From Beroe forskalii (Eukaryota; Ctenophora; Nuda; Beroida; Beroidae): a stretch of DNA of 64,000 nt. Under the pieces are notes generated by a model. That model saw only the letters and a list, made by a program, of their open reading frames with translations. It was not told the DNA's origin and searched no databases. Positions 30,344 to 42,071 of this stretch are shown one piece after another. Numbering within the stretch: the first letter of the stretch is position 1; every line of letters begins with the position of its first letter. The position numbers and the translations under genes were made by a program. The DNA lies in contig WFMF01000639.1 in assembly GCA_011033025.1 (NCBI GenBank), forward strand, positions 1 to 64,000, given 5' to 3'.

Positions 30344-33300
30344 AACAATGTCCGGAGGATCTGATATTATAGTGAAATAGAATATGTCTTTAATCTGCTC
30401 TTAAATTGAATCATAATAGGTCACCCTTGCATGGTTGTGACTATAATTAACTTCTAATTAATTGTTATTCACTATTCTTATAAAATAAACAACTTAACAA
30501 CCTGAATCAAATTAGTAACAGCAGTTGAATTGATATGAATATTCGAATAGATGATTTACTAGATTATTTCACACTTTGTTGACTTGTTACTGAGTACAAT
30601 GTCTACTTTTATGAGGATTTGAGAAACCTATTCATACCAGTATAATAAAATTATTGATCTGTTTTCGATGGGTTTTGTGTTTAATAAAGGTAATACAAGC
30701 ATTGAGTTTAACCAATGATTGACTAATGTAGCTTATTTTGCAGGTAAATGAAACAAAAGCTCTGAGTGTGTCGTTTATCATGAATAAATGTCTAGCGGTA
30801 TTTCTAAAGGTAGGAAAGATCAATTAGCATTACTTTTTTCCTATGATTTGTTACAAGAGGAATATAGCTTGCAATTGGGCGTTGGTGATAGTAAAATAAT
30901 CTGAAAGTTCAAGGTCATCCTTTCGTTTTGTGAATGTAATAATCAATCCTCCTTTTCAGCGATTAAGCGGTTGACGGAAAAGCCCACCAAGAAAAAGACA
31001 CGAGATCGAAAGAAATTGAAAGTGAGTTTTGCCGCGGGAGAGTCACTTCTCGACGTACAAGAGATATCAGAGGACGAAGAAAGGAGTCCATACCCGGACG
31101 GAGGGCAACCACAGTACTTCCCAATGCCTGAGATAGATGGAAACCGGATATTGAGCGGCATGCGGCTCTTTCAGATCGATCCAGGTAAACCACAATGTGG
31201 CATTATCGGTAGTGTGGGCCTCAAAAGTAAGAAACATATTTGGTTTATGCGTGAATGAATGATAATAACATTATTGAATGAGTTAATGTGTAATTTCCCA
31301 GCTTAAATCTGATGAATAAACTTAATCTCAACTTGCTAGCATAATACAATGAATCATTTTCAGAGATAAAGAATCTGAAGATGATGAACTCTCCGAGCAC
31401 AAGCCATCCCCACTACCAGGAGTTAACAAGAGAACACGGAATCCTCAAGGAGACACTAGTTGACGATGTGATCTCAGAGGTCGACTCAGTTCCCGATCTG
31501 GACGGTCTCAGTGAGAGAGATGTCGATGAGTCGAGTGGCAGTACCAGTTTGCCATCACCAGAGGATGCTAATGAAGAGAAGTTTAGCAGGAAGGAGAACA
31601 CTGCTAAGTTCTTGAAACTGAGCCCTGATCTGGAAGGATTGAGTGAGCAGGAAGTGGATGGTTCAAGCTGTGGAGATGATAACTCAACTTTATCAACACC
31701 TGGGGACAAAATCACGACACCACAACCTGATAAAGATGGGATAATGGAAGTGGTGGAAATGGGAGCTCTGGATAGGCAGGAAAAGTCTGAAGATGGAACC
31801 AGTTCTGAAATTAACCTTGCTCAAACAAGTATTAGCCCAGAGGAAGATATTTGTCAAATTGATGAAACTTCTCACGATGTGAAGACGACTTCTGAGCTGG
31901 TTGAAAAGGACAAAGACAGTCACGACCATACAACGGGTAAACCAGAAGCAGATTGGGACGAATTCGATGAAGAAGCTGAGGCAGGAAAGGCCCCTGGTGA
32001 AGTTGGTGATACACAAGTTTCTGCAAGATGTGAAAGCAGTGAAAGTGGCTCAGCGATGAGTGTGGCAACTATTGAGGGCAGTGATCACACAGCAGAAGGC
32101 AGTGAGCTGACAAATGTTACCTCTCTAGAGAATAGGTATGATGTCACATCCCAGGGAACGAGATCTGATTCACCGTTTGCCAGGCCATACAGCTCCCTGT
32201 CTCTGGAGTCGGCAGATCTCCTGTCTGGTATCATGAATCCTAACAAAGTAACAGAGGTCACTGACCTTAGTCCTCTTGATCTGCAGTCAAAAGGATCTTC
32301 GGCTGAATTTTCTGCTGGTTCAAGTCCTTTGACACAAACAGACTCCTCAGGATCAAGCTCGTCAACTTCTGTAAAATCTCCTGCTCTTTCCAGCATTTCT
32401 TTGGTGGACAGTTTAGACCTAATTCTTGGTGGAATAATGAAAATTCCAGGTGATCCAAACGCTATTTTGAGGCAGAAATACCAAGAGCAACAGATGACAT
32501 CATCCAGTTCGGAACGTCATGTTGAACCAATTAAACTGGTTGCTAACACTTCCAGTACTGTTTCTTCCACGAAAACAGTATCACCAGCACTTTCTCCTGT
32601 ATTAGTTGATGGGTTGTGGGAAGAAGATGAAATAAGTCCAGAAGTTCGTCATATCTTAACGAGTCTTCCGGATACTAGATCCGATAAAGAAAAAGGTACA
32701 GAAGATCTTAATTTGAAGGTTGAAGCCTCCATTGTTAGTGCTGTTAGTAAAGAAGGTGTTGGAGTTGAAACTCATGAAATGAAAGAGGAATCTAAAGATG
32801 TGGAAGAAGACTATAGTGAAGCTAAAGACAAACAACCATACGATGTACGATCAGAAGTGAGCTCTGAATCGTCTTGGTTTGATGCAGATTCCACGGTGTC
32901 TGACTCCGGTGAGACAACTCCAACCCTGCACCGATTTACATCCCGAGACTCAGACGGAAGTCTGAGTTCCAGTAACTCATCCCGGTACTCCTCACCAAAG
33001 ATCCCTTCATCCCGGGACCTCAGTTCAGATGAGGAGGAAGAGGAGGAGGAAGAAGAGTTGAGTGAGAAGAGTGCTGACCTGATTGGGATCTGTAATCTGC
33101 TCGCTGAGAGGATTGGTGAGATGTTGGGGGAGGGAGGCGATGATGAGAGGTGTGATACTGCCACACCTCAAGGTAATACAGCTCGCAGGAACCTTTCAAA
33201 TGTTCAGTTTGCTGGCAAAATACTGTACTCTATATTCAAAAGTGAAAGATGAAAGTGACTCAGTCGAGCAATAATTTAGCCCAAACAGAAGGATTTATGT

Positions 33301-36300
33301 AATTGAAATAAACTTAACACTAACTTAAGTTCAAGATCTAACTTATCACCCCGTTACTCCTATGACTATAAGCAAACCTCTGCATTCCATTCACTGACAT
33401 ATATCTCCAGGTGTCACCCCCACATTGGGTACCTCCACTACCACTACTTCAGAGAGTGGTATTGGGGGTGGTGTGGTGCCAGGGGAGTACACCCCACTGT
33501 CACAGGACAGGGTGGACGACATCATCAGCCTCTTCCAGCAGGAAATGCAGAGAGGTTTGTAATGAGGCATTTGACATTTCATATTGAAATATGAAAGACT
33601 TAGGGAAGTAAGTGGGATGACACAGGTTCAACTTGTAGACTGGCCCCCTCAGATGAGTTCACAGACTCATTCTGCAGCATATAGGGTAACTTCATTGGTA
33701 AAGTATCTTTTTCTGGAATAATTCTTTAAGTTTAGGGAATGAAAATTTGGGTGAGCAACGGGACATAACGGGATGTTACCACTTACCCGGTACCCCTCCC
33801 CCTTACTACTCTTCATTCACTACTGTACACAGACTATGTTATGTCCGCACTATAAATAATTGTACTGATCTATGCTGTATGAGGGCACGGGGTGCTAGGT
33901 TGAGTCCAGCTCTTATCCGACTGTGGACCTTGCTTGGTCCCATGTCCCCTGGCACGGGTCACTCGGTTCGGTATAACCCTTATGCGAGTTTTACCGTGGT
34001 TAGCGTATACAACAAAACAAATAATAAAACTAATTGTCAATACTGGATTGTTGTTAGCAAACCAAACGCAAACACTATCAAGGGGAGACGTAAATTCAAC
34101 TTCCTACTTGTAATCCCTGAGCCTCATGGAATCAAATTAGAAATCCCATTTGCAAACAGATGATTCATGATATAAAATTCTACATTTCATGTCTCCTGAC
34201 CCCTGTACTACACCAATGGACAATGGTAATAGTCGAGGGGGGGGGATGTAATTTCTGTCCCAACATTTTAATATATAAACCACAGTCCACAGTAAAGAAA
34301 TGTTGTACTCGTAATTTGTTGTATTATTTTTAGGGTTAGTTTTAGAAGATCTTGAGAATGCTCAAAAATAGATAAAAACTTTTATTTTGGTTGGTCATTA
34401 ATACAATGAATTTTGAAAGTCTGTTCCCCCTATCCAGCCTCCTGATTCAAGGTAGGGGACAACACAATCAAAAAGTATAGTTTTGACTATTATGAATTAT
34501 TCAATTGTTGTATTAATTGCAAAAACAGTAAAAAAAAGGGAAGGAACAGTGCGTAAATAGAATAGGTATACTGTTTTCAAGAATTCGTAAAAAGGTAGGG
34601 GGTCAAATAAGAATCGAATGGTTCGAAATAAGAAAGCTGTGAAAATTTCTGGATCTGGACTCAATGGTTTGCTGATAAAAGTCATCATCAACATAATTCT
34701 GACAAAAATGCGTAATTGGCAATGCTTTCAGATTGCTGCTTGATTGCTGTTTAAAGATATGAATTTTCATATTTTCTTCATTTGTATATTTCTCAAATGT
34801 CTTTACGGGAAGGCTGTCCCCCACTGTAGTAAAAATACAAAAACTGCAATCGTCACCCCCCCCCCATCAATTTAGACTGTAGAGTAGAAGCACAGGCCAA
34901 GGCATTGTTATGGTTGTGAGACTGAAAGGGTTCGAACAAAAGTAGGTAGCTTGAAATTAAAAAGAAAAACTCGCAACCGAGTCATCACCTGGTGGATTTC
35001 AACATTCTATAGCTTAAATTCTGGGAATATAGTTAAAGCAATTTAAATAAAAGTATGTGCGAGCGAACATAATAGTAAGGGTCTGACTGTAACCCCCTGT
35101 GAACTAAATAGTATAGTAGGTTTGAGAACGTTTTTCGGTAGTTCATAGGCCATAGATGCACCAGAAAAAAACTAACCAACTTCTGAGTTGGGCAACCCCC
35201 TTTTTTGGACCCCTTTTCTTTCAAAATGGGGCAAAAACTTTGAATGACAATATCTCAGCTTCTGATTGAGATAATAAGCCAATAAATACACCAAACTATG
35301 CAGAATGAGCACATTATGGGGGGTAGAGCATAGTTTCAATGTCGTTACCCCATTAGTTTTCGAGTTATGGATGAAAAACCCCTTTTTAGCCCTATGCATA
35401 TGACCAAAATTGCCCCTTTTCAAAAAATGAGAACAGAAGATCGTAGAGACCTCGACAAGTACACTAGGGTATGCAGAATGAGCTCATTATGGGGGGTAGA
35501 GCATAGTTTCTAAGTCGTAACCCCTTTCGTTTTCGAGTTATGGACGAAAAACCCCTTTTTAGCCCTACGCATATGACCAAAATTTCCCCTTTTCAATAAA
35601 TGAGAACAGAAGATCGTAGAGACCTCAACAAGTACACTGGGATATGCAGAATGAGCACATTATGGGGGGTAGAGCATAGTTTCTGAATCGTAACCCTTTT
35701 CGTTTTCGAGTTATGGACGGAAATAACCCTTTTTAGCCCTATGCATATGTCCAAAATTGTCCCTCATCATTTAATGAGGACATAGGATTGTAGAGAACTC
35801 TTCTGGATGGCATGATGGCTCAACTCAAGGGTAGTGTGCCTGTGTGACTCAAAGACCTGGTTCGCCAATATTTGTTTTATCAGTTATATTAACTCATACT
35901 CAGGAGACTGTAAGCCCTTGGAGCATGCTTCGGCACACCTGTGCTCTGACTTCGAGACAAGTTGGGATCTGTGTTGAACTGTTGATTGATCTTCGGATTG
36001 ATTCATTACAGTACTTCTGTACTCTCGTACTCAGATAACATGGTTAAGGACGGGAAAGACACTCTCTGGAAGCTTGAGGATGGACTACGGACAAAGACCT
36101 CTATCATGTGATTTCTAGCATCAAAAATGTGGGAGGAGGATCATTGGGCGCTCATGAAACGACGTTTAACTCCGCCTAAGCCGGTCGTGACTCCATTTCA
36201 TATCACCAGAATGGAGGTAAGCCCGGGACCACATAGCTAGAACTACACTTATGAAGAAGACTTCTTATCACCCGAAGTCTCTTCGAGTTCTAACACAAGT

Positions 36301-39300
36301 CAAAGACTCTCTTCTGGATGGCATGGTGGATCAACTCAAGGGTAGTGTGCCTGTGGACTCAAAGACCTGGTTCGCCAATATTTATTTTATCAGTTATAGA
36401 GAACTCAACAAAGCAACAAGTACGCTGTGTTATGCAGAATGAGCTCATTATTGGGGGATAGAGCGTAGTCTTAAACTTCTAAGGTGTAGTCTTAAACTTC
36501 CAAGGTCGGAGAAGAATGGTGCCAATGTTCTTACCCATTTTGTGTTTTCTGAAACTGGAAGCCCCTTTTCATTGAATCACGGAGGTGGGTATGTACATTG
36601 TACAATAATATATAGTTTGATTATTATTATAGATTAAAATTGAAACTGCTGAGAAAGATAAACGGCGATTATTGCATCGGTTTAAATATCTTGAACATAC
36701 CCCTATAAACTCGTAACACAACCCTATGAATTCGTAGCATACCCCTATGAACTTGTAACGTACCCGAACGAACGTATCACAGACCCCTATGAAGTAATGA
36801 ACTCTTAATAACAAACTTCTATGAACTTGCAACATACCCCTATTCAGAACTTGTAACCTGGATTTGTGTTGAACTGTTGAGACAGACGCCTATGAACGGC
36901 TTCACATAAGTTCATAATAACCCTGATCCTATTCCAATGCTTCTTCAGCTTCCGGCTGGTGCATGTCTATGGCCAGAATAGGGCCATGAATAGGCCAGTA
37001 GGTTGAAACACTGTACCAACAACTGACTTGTTTGCAGAGCAACTTCATCCATCACAATCTGTCATGTAAAAATACACAACTTTGCCAGGGGACAGGAAAA
37101 GGGAGAGGTGCTCGTTGCCCATCACGTCCACATCCCCACACGGCTTCATTCAAGTGCTTATCCAAATAATAATGCGAAGTTAGTTCAATCTTGAGGAATT
37201 TCCTGGCGCTGTTGAAATAAAGGACCAGGTCCAATTTGTCTGAAGTTCTACAATCTTTGGTTCTCATCTATTGAAAAGGGACAATTTCAGTCATACGCAT
37301 AGGGCTAAAAAGGGTTTTTTCGTCTATAACTCGAAAATGAAAGGGGTAACGGCTTATAAAGTATGCTCAACCCCCCATAATGTGCTCATTCTGCATGCTC
37401 TAGTGTACTTGTTAAGGTCTCTACGATCTTCTGTTCTCATTCATTGAGAAGGGGAAATTATGGTCATACGCATAGGGCTAAAAAGGGGTTTATCGTCCAT
37501 AACTCGAAAACTAAAGGGGTTATGACGTTGAAACTATGCTCTACCCCCCATAATGTGCTCATTCTGCATAACGTAGAGTACTTGTTGAGTTCTCTACGAC
37601 CTTCTGTTCTCATTTATCGAAACGGGGTAATTTTGGTCATATGAGTAGGGCTAAAAAGGGGTTTTTCGTCCATAACTCGAAAGCGAAAGGGATTACGACT
37701 TAGAAACTATGCTCTACCCCCCATAATGTGCTCATTCTGCATACCCTAGTGTACTTGTTGAGGTCTCTACGATCTTCTGTTCTCATTTATTGAAACGGGG
37801 TAATTTTGGTCATATGAGTAGGGCTAAAAAGGGGTTTTTCGTCCATAACTCGAAAGCGAAAGGGATTACGACTTAGAAACTATGCTCTACCCCCCATAAT
37901 GTGCTCATTCTGCATACCCTAGTGTACTTGTTGAGGTCTCTACGATCTTCTGTTCTCATTTATTGAAAAAAGGCAATTTTGGTCATATGCGTAGGGCTAA
38001 AAAGGGTTTTTTCGTCCATAACTCGAAAACTAAAGGGGTAACGACATTGAAACTATGCTCTACCCCCCATAATGTGCTCATTCTGCAAAGTTTGGTGTAT
38101 TTACTGGCTTAGTATCTCAATCAGAAGCTGAGATATTGCCATTCAAAGTTTTTGCCCCATTTTGAAAGAAAAGGGGTCCAAAAAAGGGGGTTGCCCAACT
38201 CAGAAGTTGGTTAGTTTTTTTCTGGTGCATCTATGGCCTATGAACTACCGAAAAACGTTCTCAAACCTACTATACTATTTAGTTCACAGTTGGTTACAGT
38301 TCTGGGCACATACGACCCTTACTATAAGGCATGTGATTTCTAAAAAATACTCAAATAGTAAATACCACTCCTTATGCAACCTTATGAAGATGGAGGTAGT
38401 AGCAAAAACATAAAAACGTAGATTAAACATTAGAAATAGTGATTCGTACCCCCTTTACCCATTTTACCAAATGCACAAGATGGAATTCCTGATGTCCATG
38501 CTCCGATTTAATTTCATTAGCTGAAATGGAGACCCGAGAAGGCACTAAAAACCGTAAAATTTCAGACGCAGAAGACACAGACGGTACATCTAGTGGTATA
38601 GGAACGAGTGCATCATCAAGTGATAGGGAAGGGGAGGAGATACCTTCGATAAGGATACAGGATATCATCCTGGTTACACTGGAAAGTCCCACTTCTTCAA
38701 GTGAGACGGAGCCCAGTGAGATGAGTGAAACAAAGGAAAGTCCGACTTTTTGCAGTGAAAGAGAATCGAATGATATGAGTGGAACAATAGAATTAGAAAC
38801 TGCAACTTCGAGTGAGATAAGTGAAACAATGGAAGCTGCAACTCCAACCAGTGGGCCGGAGCCGAATGAAATGAGTGAAACAATGGAAACTGCAACTTCA
38901 TCAAGTGAGATGGAGCCAAGTGAGATATGTGAAACAATGGACACTGCATCTTCATCCAGTGAGGCAGAACCGAGTGAGATTAATGAAACAATGGAAACTG
39001 CACCTTCAACCAGTGAGATAAGTGAAATAATGGACACTGCACCTTCAACCAGTGAGATAAGTGAAATAATGGACACTGCAACTTCATCCAGTGAGCCGGA
39101 GCCGAGTGAAATAATTGAAACTGCACCTTCAACCAGTGAGATAAGTGAAATATTGGACACTGCAACTTCATCCAGTGAGCCGGAGCCAAGTGGAAAGAGT
39201 GATATAGATAGTGAGGATAGCACCCCTCAAAGTCATGACCAGGGTGATGTTAACGTTGTACTGGAGAGACGGTTCATTGGATCATCTGACGTGAAACAAG

Positions 39301-40229
39301 AGGGATCGTCAGAGGAAAGTAAAGCTGTTGAAAGCAAGGAGGAAATGGAAATCAAGGATGAAGATATTGCTGAGCTCCAACAGTTCCTGGGTATTGAGAT
39401 GGTTGTGAAATCACCACCAACAGATGAGATTGCTGATGGTCCTGGTAGAGAAGTTGATACTCCTCCACCCTCACCAGCAGGGATTGACACTTCACTGTCT
39501 CTACATGTTGTCCCATCCGCACCCCACCTGTCAGATATAGAAGTAGACAGCGACTCTTCTACCTTGTCAGGGGGTAGCAGTATATACCTGTCTACCCCTA
39601 CAACGCCTACTGATGGTGATGCACAAGTCATGCAAGTTGATGATTTTCAGTTGGATGAGTCATCATCTGATTCTTTATTTATCGACACATCACCAGTCAC
39701 TGAGAAATCACCTGTTACTGAGACATCACCAGTTATAATCAAGATATCTCCAGTTACCCAGCTGGAGACATCTTCAGAAGAGCTAGAGAATATTCCTGAT
39801 TTGTCGCCAAGTAGCACTGAAGAATCCCTCACGGAAGTAGCACAGGGTCTGGTTCTGGCAGCTCTCCAGTCCTCAGCTCATCCCACCACCCCCTCAGCAG
39901 CCTCCTTCCTCTCTGCTGAGGAGGATTTGTTCGAGGATGTGGAACCTAACGAGAACGTGCTGTATTACCTGAGCCAGGAGAGGCTCAACCAGCTGAGCGC
40001 TATGTTGGGGGAAAGTGCGGCGGTGTTGTACCGACACATGATAGGAGTAACTTGGAGTCGGGCTAAAAGAGAGGGGGAGGAGGCCGTCAGGAGGGAGGCA
40101 GTGAGAGAAGGGGGAGAAAAGGAGGAGATTAAAGTTGAGACGTGGGTAACAGAGGAGATGACAGAGAGGAACAGGGAATACATGGCGAGTCTGCTGAAAA
40201 ACTGGGGACAATTCAATGTAGTGTTCTGA
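28391..40229 (+). CDS. Large acidic Ser/Glu-rich protein, at least five exons
   Basis: Proposed exons: 28391 to about 30100-30340 (donor unresolved), 30960-31184, 31364-33172, 33411-33554, 38521-40229. The last four join in phase 1 with GT-AG borders; the middle three are symmetric 1-1 exons that could be skipped without frame change. The product would exceed 1,900 residues, is very rich in Ser, Glu, Asp and Thr, and looks largely disordered. No catalytic domain is recognised. Exon 1 (LSKWGKYNVIVE) and exon 5 (LLKNWGQFNVVF) each have an L..WG.[YF]NV motif near their ends. Intron 4 (~5 kb) carries a foldback element and a TA-type MITE. It may be two genes, one ending near 33562, but the phase match argues for one. 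Confidence 0.6.
30344..30959. other. Intron 1 region of the acidic-protein gene
   Basis: AT-rich. A possible 66-bp exon at 30743-30808 (TTTTGCAG before, AAAG|GTAGGA after) is open but phase 0, so it does not fit exon 2. Confidence 0.4.
30960..31184 (+). CDS. Acidic protein, exon 2
   Basis: The acceptor is CCTCCTTTTCAG, the donor CCAG|GTAAAC. It encodes KRLTEKPTKKKTRDRKKLKV, a basic segment, then VSFAAGESLLDVQEISEDEE and a Pro/Gly-rich PYPDGGQPQYFPMPE. VSFAAGE resembles a short docking-type motif, but this is a guess. 225 bp, phase 1 to 1. Confidence 0.7.
31364..33172 (+). CDS. Acidic protein, exon 3
   Basis: The acceptor is ATCATTTTCAG, the donor CTCAAG|GTAATA. 603 codons, phase 1 to 1. It encodes the duplicated short motifs VPDLDGLSERDVDESSG and SPDLEGLSEQEVDGSSC, long Ser/Asp/Glu tracts, an SLVDSLDLILGGIMKIPGD segment, a run of about ten Glu near 33035-33055, and an amphipathic ADLIGICNLLAERIGEMLGE end. 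If the donor were skipped the frame would run on to a stop at 33252. Confidence 0.75.
33411..33554 (+). CDS. Acidic protein, exon 4
   Basis: The acceptor is ATATATCTCCAG. It encodes GVTPTLGTSTTTSESGIGGG, VVPGEYTPLSQDRVDDIISL and FQQEMQR. Two ends are possible: a donor AGAG|GTTTGT at 33555 in phase 1, which fits exon 5, or read-through to TAA at 33560-33562 as an alternative C-terminus. Confidence 0.65.
33563..34225. other. Intron 4 sequence, no feature
   Basis: The open frame 33747-34163 has no domain and weak coding character. Nothing else recognised. Confidence 0.35.
34226..34884. mobile_element. TIR element of the 3935-4322 family, copy 2, inverse
   Basis: Reading inward from the right end (34884): CTCTACAGTCTAAATTGATG, a G run, GACGATTGCAGTTTTTGTAT and TTTTTACTAC, matching the left end of copy 1. 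The left end (AATAGTCGAGGGGGGGG, then TGTAATTTCTGTCCC) matches the other end. TA follows at 34885-34886. It is about 660 bp, longer than copy 1. Confidence 0.7.
35790..36445. repeat. Direct repeat in the centre of foldback B
   Basis: A ~90-bp phrase with CTCTTCTGGATGGCATG, TCAACTCAAGGGTAGTGTGC and AAAGACCTGGTTCGCCAATA occurs at 35795-35885 and 36308-36400. The second copy is in a short open frame (LLDGMVDQLKGSVPVDSKTW), perhaps a remnant of a lost coding sequence. Confidence 0.6.
36690..36890. repeat. ACCCCTATGAACTTGTAAC minisatellite
   Basis: About seven imperfect ~21-bp units (ATACCCCTATGAACTTGTAA and variants) in the centre of foldback B. Confidence 0.75.
37030..37270 (-). other. Possible captured exon-like open stretch in foldback B
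   Basis: On the minus strand, MRTKDCRTSDKLDLVLYFNS, ARKFLKIELTSHYYLDKHLN and EAVWG are open; a second frame then reads DVDVMGNEHLSLFLSPGKVV and YFYMTDCDG to a stop. The composition is protein-like and unlike the surrounding repeats, but a frame change near 37140 is needed and I recognise no family. Confidence 0.3.
38521..40229 (+). CDS. Acidic protein, exon 5 (terminal) with coding repeats
   Basis: The acceptor TTAATTTCATTAG ends at 38520 and the frame continues AEMETREGTKNRK in phase 1. From about residue 75 to 220 there are degenerate 15-20-residue repeats around SSSEPEPSEISETMDTA. The rest is acidic, then a charged helix (KREGEEAVRREAVREGGEKE) and the end MASLLKNWGQFNVVF before TGA at 40227-40229. 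The long antisense frame 38423-39223 is its shadow. Confidence 0.75.
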
Positions 40230-41344
40230 ATTCTCCAAGTAGTTATTTGCTTAGATTGAACTTCTTATTTTCAGAGGCTCTAAAAATCAAAGATCTGAAC
40301 CTTTCAAGCGTATCCAATTGAGCAGAAGATTTATGTTAGATCTAAATTGGACAAAACAGAGGGCATGATTTTAAGATTTTCTATTAATCTCCCAACCGGC
40401 TCAATACTATGATTTTGGGCTCCAAAAACGAATTTTTCTACTCCTCTACTCCCAGATCACTAGGTATGTAGGTTTCAAATATTATGACAAATTTGATGAA
40501 AAGAGCAAATTTCCCCGACTCAACTGTGATCAATAATCATGATATCTCATATCAGTCAATTTAAGGAATTTGCCGGTATCAAGGCAAGGGTCCCATAAAG
40601 ATTGTAGAATGTAGGATCACAAAAAATGCAATTAAATTAAGCATCACAATGCATGAATCTATATTCTAGAGGTTACATTATTAATTAATTATCGATTATG
40701 TTAATTGCAGATTATAATAATTCCTATTTCCTAACTATAGCCATATTATAGCCATCTAATTGTACCCCTTAATATTCTTATAACAATTCTTACTACCCTT
40801 ATCCATAAAATTATTTGAGCGGTTTACTTTCATCCATAAAAGCAGCTTCAGTGCAGACCTGTGACTGTCTACTATAACTAATAACTATTCCCAAGGTCCA
40901 TATTACAATTAATAGCTGTCTAATTACCCAGGCTAGGTCCTAATAATATCCTCATTACCATCTTTATTATTATGTGAAAAACTGGTATTCGCCATTCAGT
41001 CCAAGAGACCGGTGTAGCGGCAGCAAGCCGGGATCCGTAATTATGAATCGAGAAAGTAGGCTGCATCACTGCCCCCCCCTTACCATGGGAATATTTCATT
41101 ATTTTGTGAAGTGAATTTGTAATTTCATTTGAGACAATTCACTTCAACAAATGTTTATTTTGTCTATTGATCTCCCGAAGTAAGCTACTACTCGTGCACT
41201 TATCTAAAATAAAGGATCTTGAAATACAATAAAATAGGTTGAGCGTTATAAAATGTTCAAATTGATTGATGGTTTTGAGTGCTGATTGAATCACTGTCAC
41301 TGAATGTCGTCGAGATAGTCTGCAATAGTGAATTAGCGATGTCC
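40230..41344. other. AT-rich 3' flank, no feature
   Basis: No gene or clear repeat seen. This is the 3' flank of the acidic-protein gene. Confidence 0.35.
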
Positions 41345-41348
41345 TTAA

Positions 41349-42067
41349 GGGGGCCGCCGGCCGGGGGGGGGTCCGAGGTCGATTTCCGGTTTTTTGTTGT
41401 TTCTGATAGGGGAGAATGCCAGCTACCAGTAGGTTTTTACCCCATGTAAAAATATTGTTCCTAGCCAAAGTTATGAATTTTTCAAATCGCGATTTCGCCT
41501 GTAATTACAGTGCGCGCGCAAACTTACGACGCATTTTGCCGAAAATTAACTTTAAAATCTATCTTCTCCTACAGTTTTTGAGGAAAACCCTTGAAACTTG
41601 GTAGTTATGTTCTAGGGCATAAAATAAAACTTTTGATCGGTCAGATTTTTGATTTAGGCCTCAGAAGTGAAAATATGGGCTTTTGAAATTTGAAAATCGC
41701 CATTTTTGGCCATTTTTTGGACAGGAGCCAACTTTGAAAATTCATATTTTCACTTCTGTGGCCTAAATCAAAAATCTGACCAATCAAAAGTTTTGTTTTA
41801 TGCCCTAGAACATAACTACCAAGTTTCAAGGGTTTTCCTCAAAAACTGTAGGAGAAGATAGATTTTAAAGATGATTTTCGGCAAATCGCGTTAAAAGTTT
41901 GCGCGCGCACTGTAATTACAGGCAAAATCTGGATTTGAAAAATTCATAACTTCGGCTAGGAACAATATTTTTACATGGGGTAAAAACCTACTGGTAGCTG
42001 GCGTTCTCTTCTATCAGAAACAACAAAAATCCGAAAACTGACCTCAGACCCCCCCCCCCCGGCCCCC
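41349..42067. mobile_element. 719-bp near-perfect palindrome flanked by TTAA
   Basis: The left arm begins GGGGGCCGCCGGCCGGGGG and the right arm ends CCGGCCCCC. Arms of about 340 bp match almost base for base (TTGAGGAAAACCCTTGAAAC at 41577, inverse at 41827), with a loop near 41690-41720. TTAA flanks both sides (41345-41348, 42068-42071). The TTAA target suggests a piggyBac- or Kolobok-type transposase acting on a foldback-like MITE. Open frames inside are mirror artefacts. Confidence 0.9.
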
Positions 42068-42071
42068 TTAA

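Larger units (their letters stand above)
35068..38325. mobile_element. Foldback element B with tandem-unit arms
   Basis: The left arm (35068-35790) and inverse right arm (37280-38325) start with ATAGTAAGGGTC and share AACTAAATAGTATAGTAGGT, then 3-5 tandem ~175-bp units with ATGGGGGGTAGAGCATAGTT, TTTTCGAGTTATGGACGAAA and AGATCGTAGAGACCTC. The centre (35800-37270) holds the repeats described separately. No transposase is recognised. It lies in intron 4 of the acidic-protein gene. Confidence 0.85.

Noticed and set aside
30743..30808. Extra exon of the acidic-protein gene
   Set aside because: Phase 0 at both ends conflicts with the phase-1 start of the next exon.
38423..39223. 266-codon minus frame (SLISLVEGAVS repeats)
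   Set aside because: Exact antisense shadow of the coding repeats in exon 5 of the acidic protein, which has splice support.
41139..41829. Open frames in the 41.3-42.1 kb region
   Set aside because: They lie in the arms of the palindrome and mirror each other.
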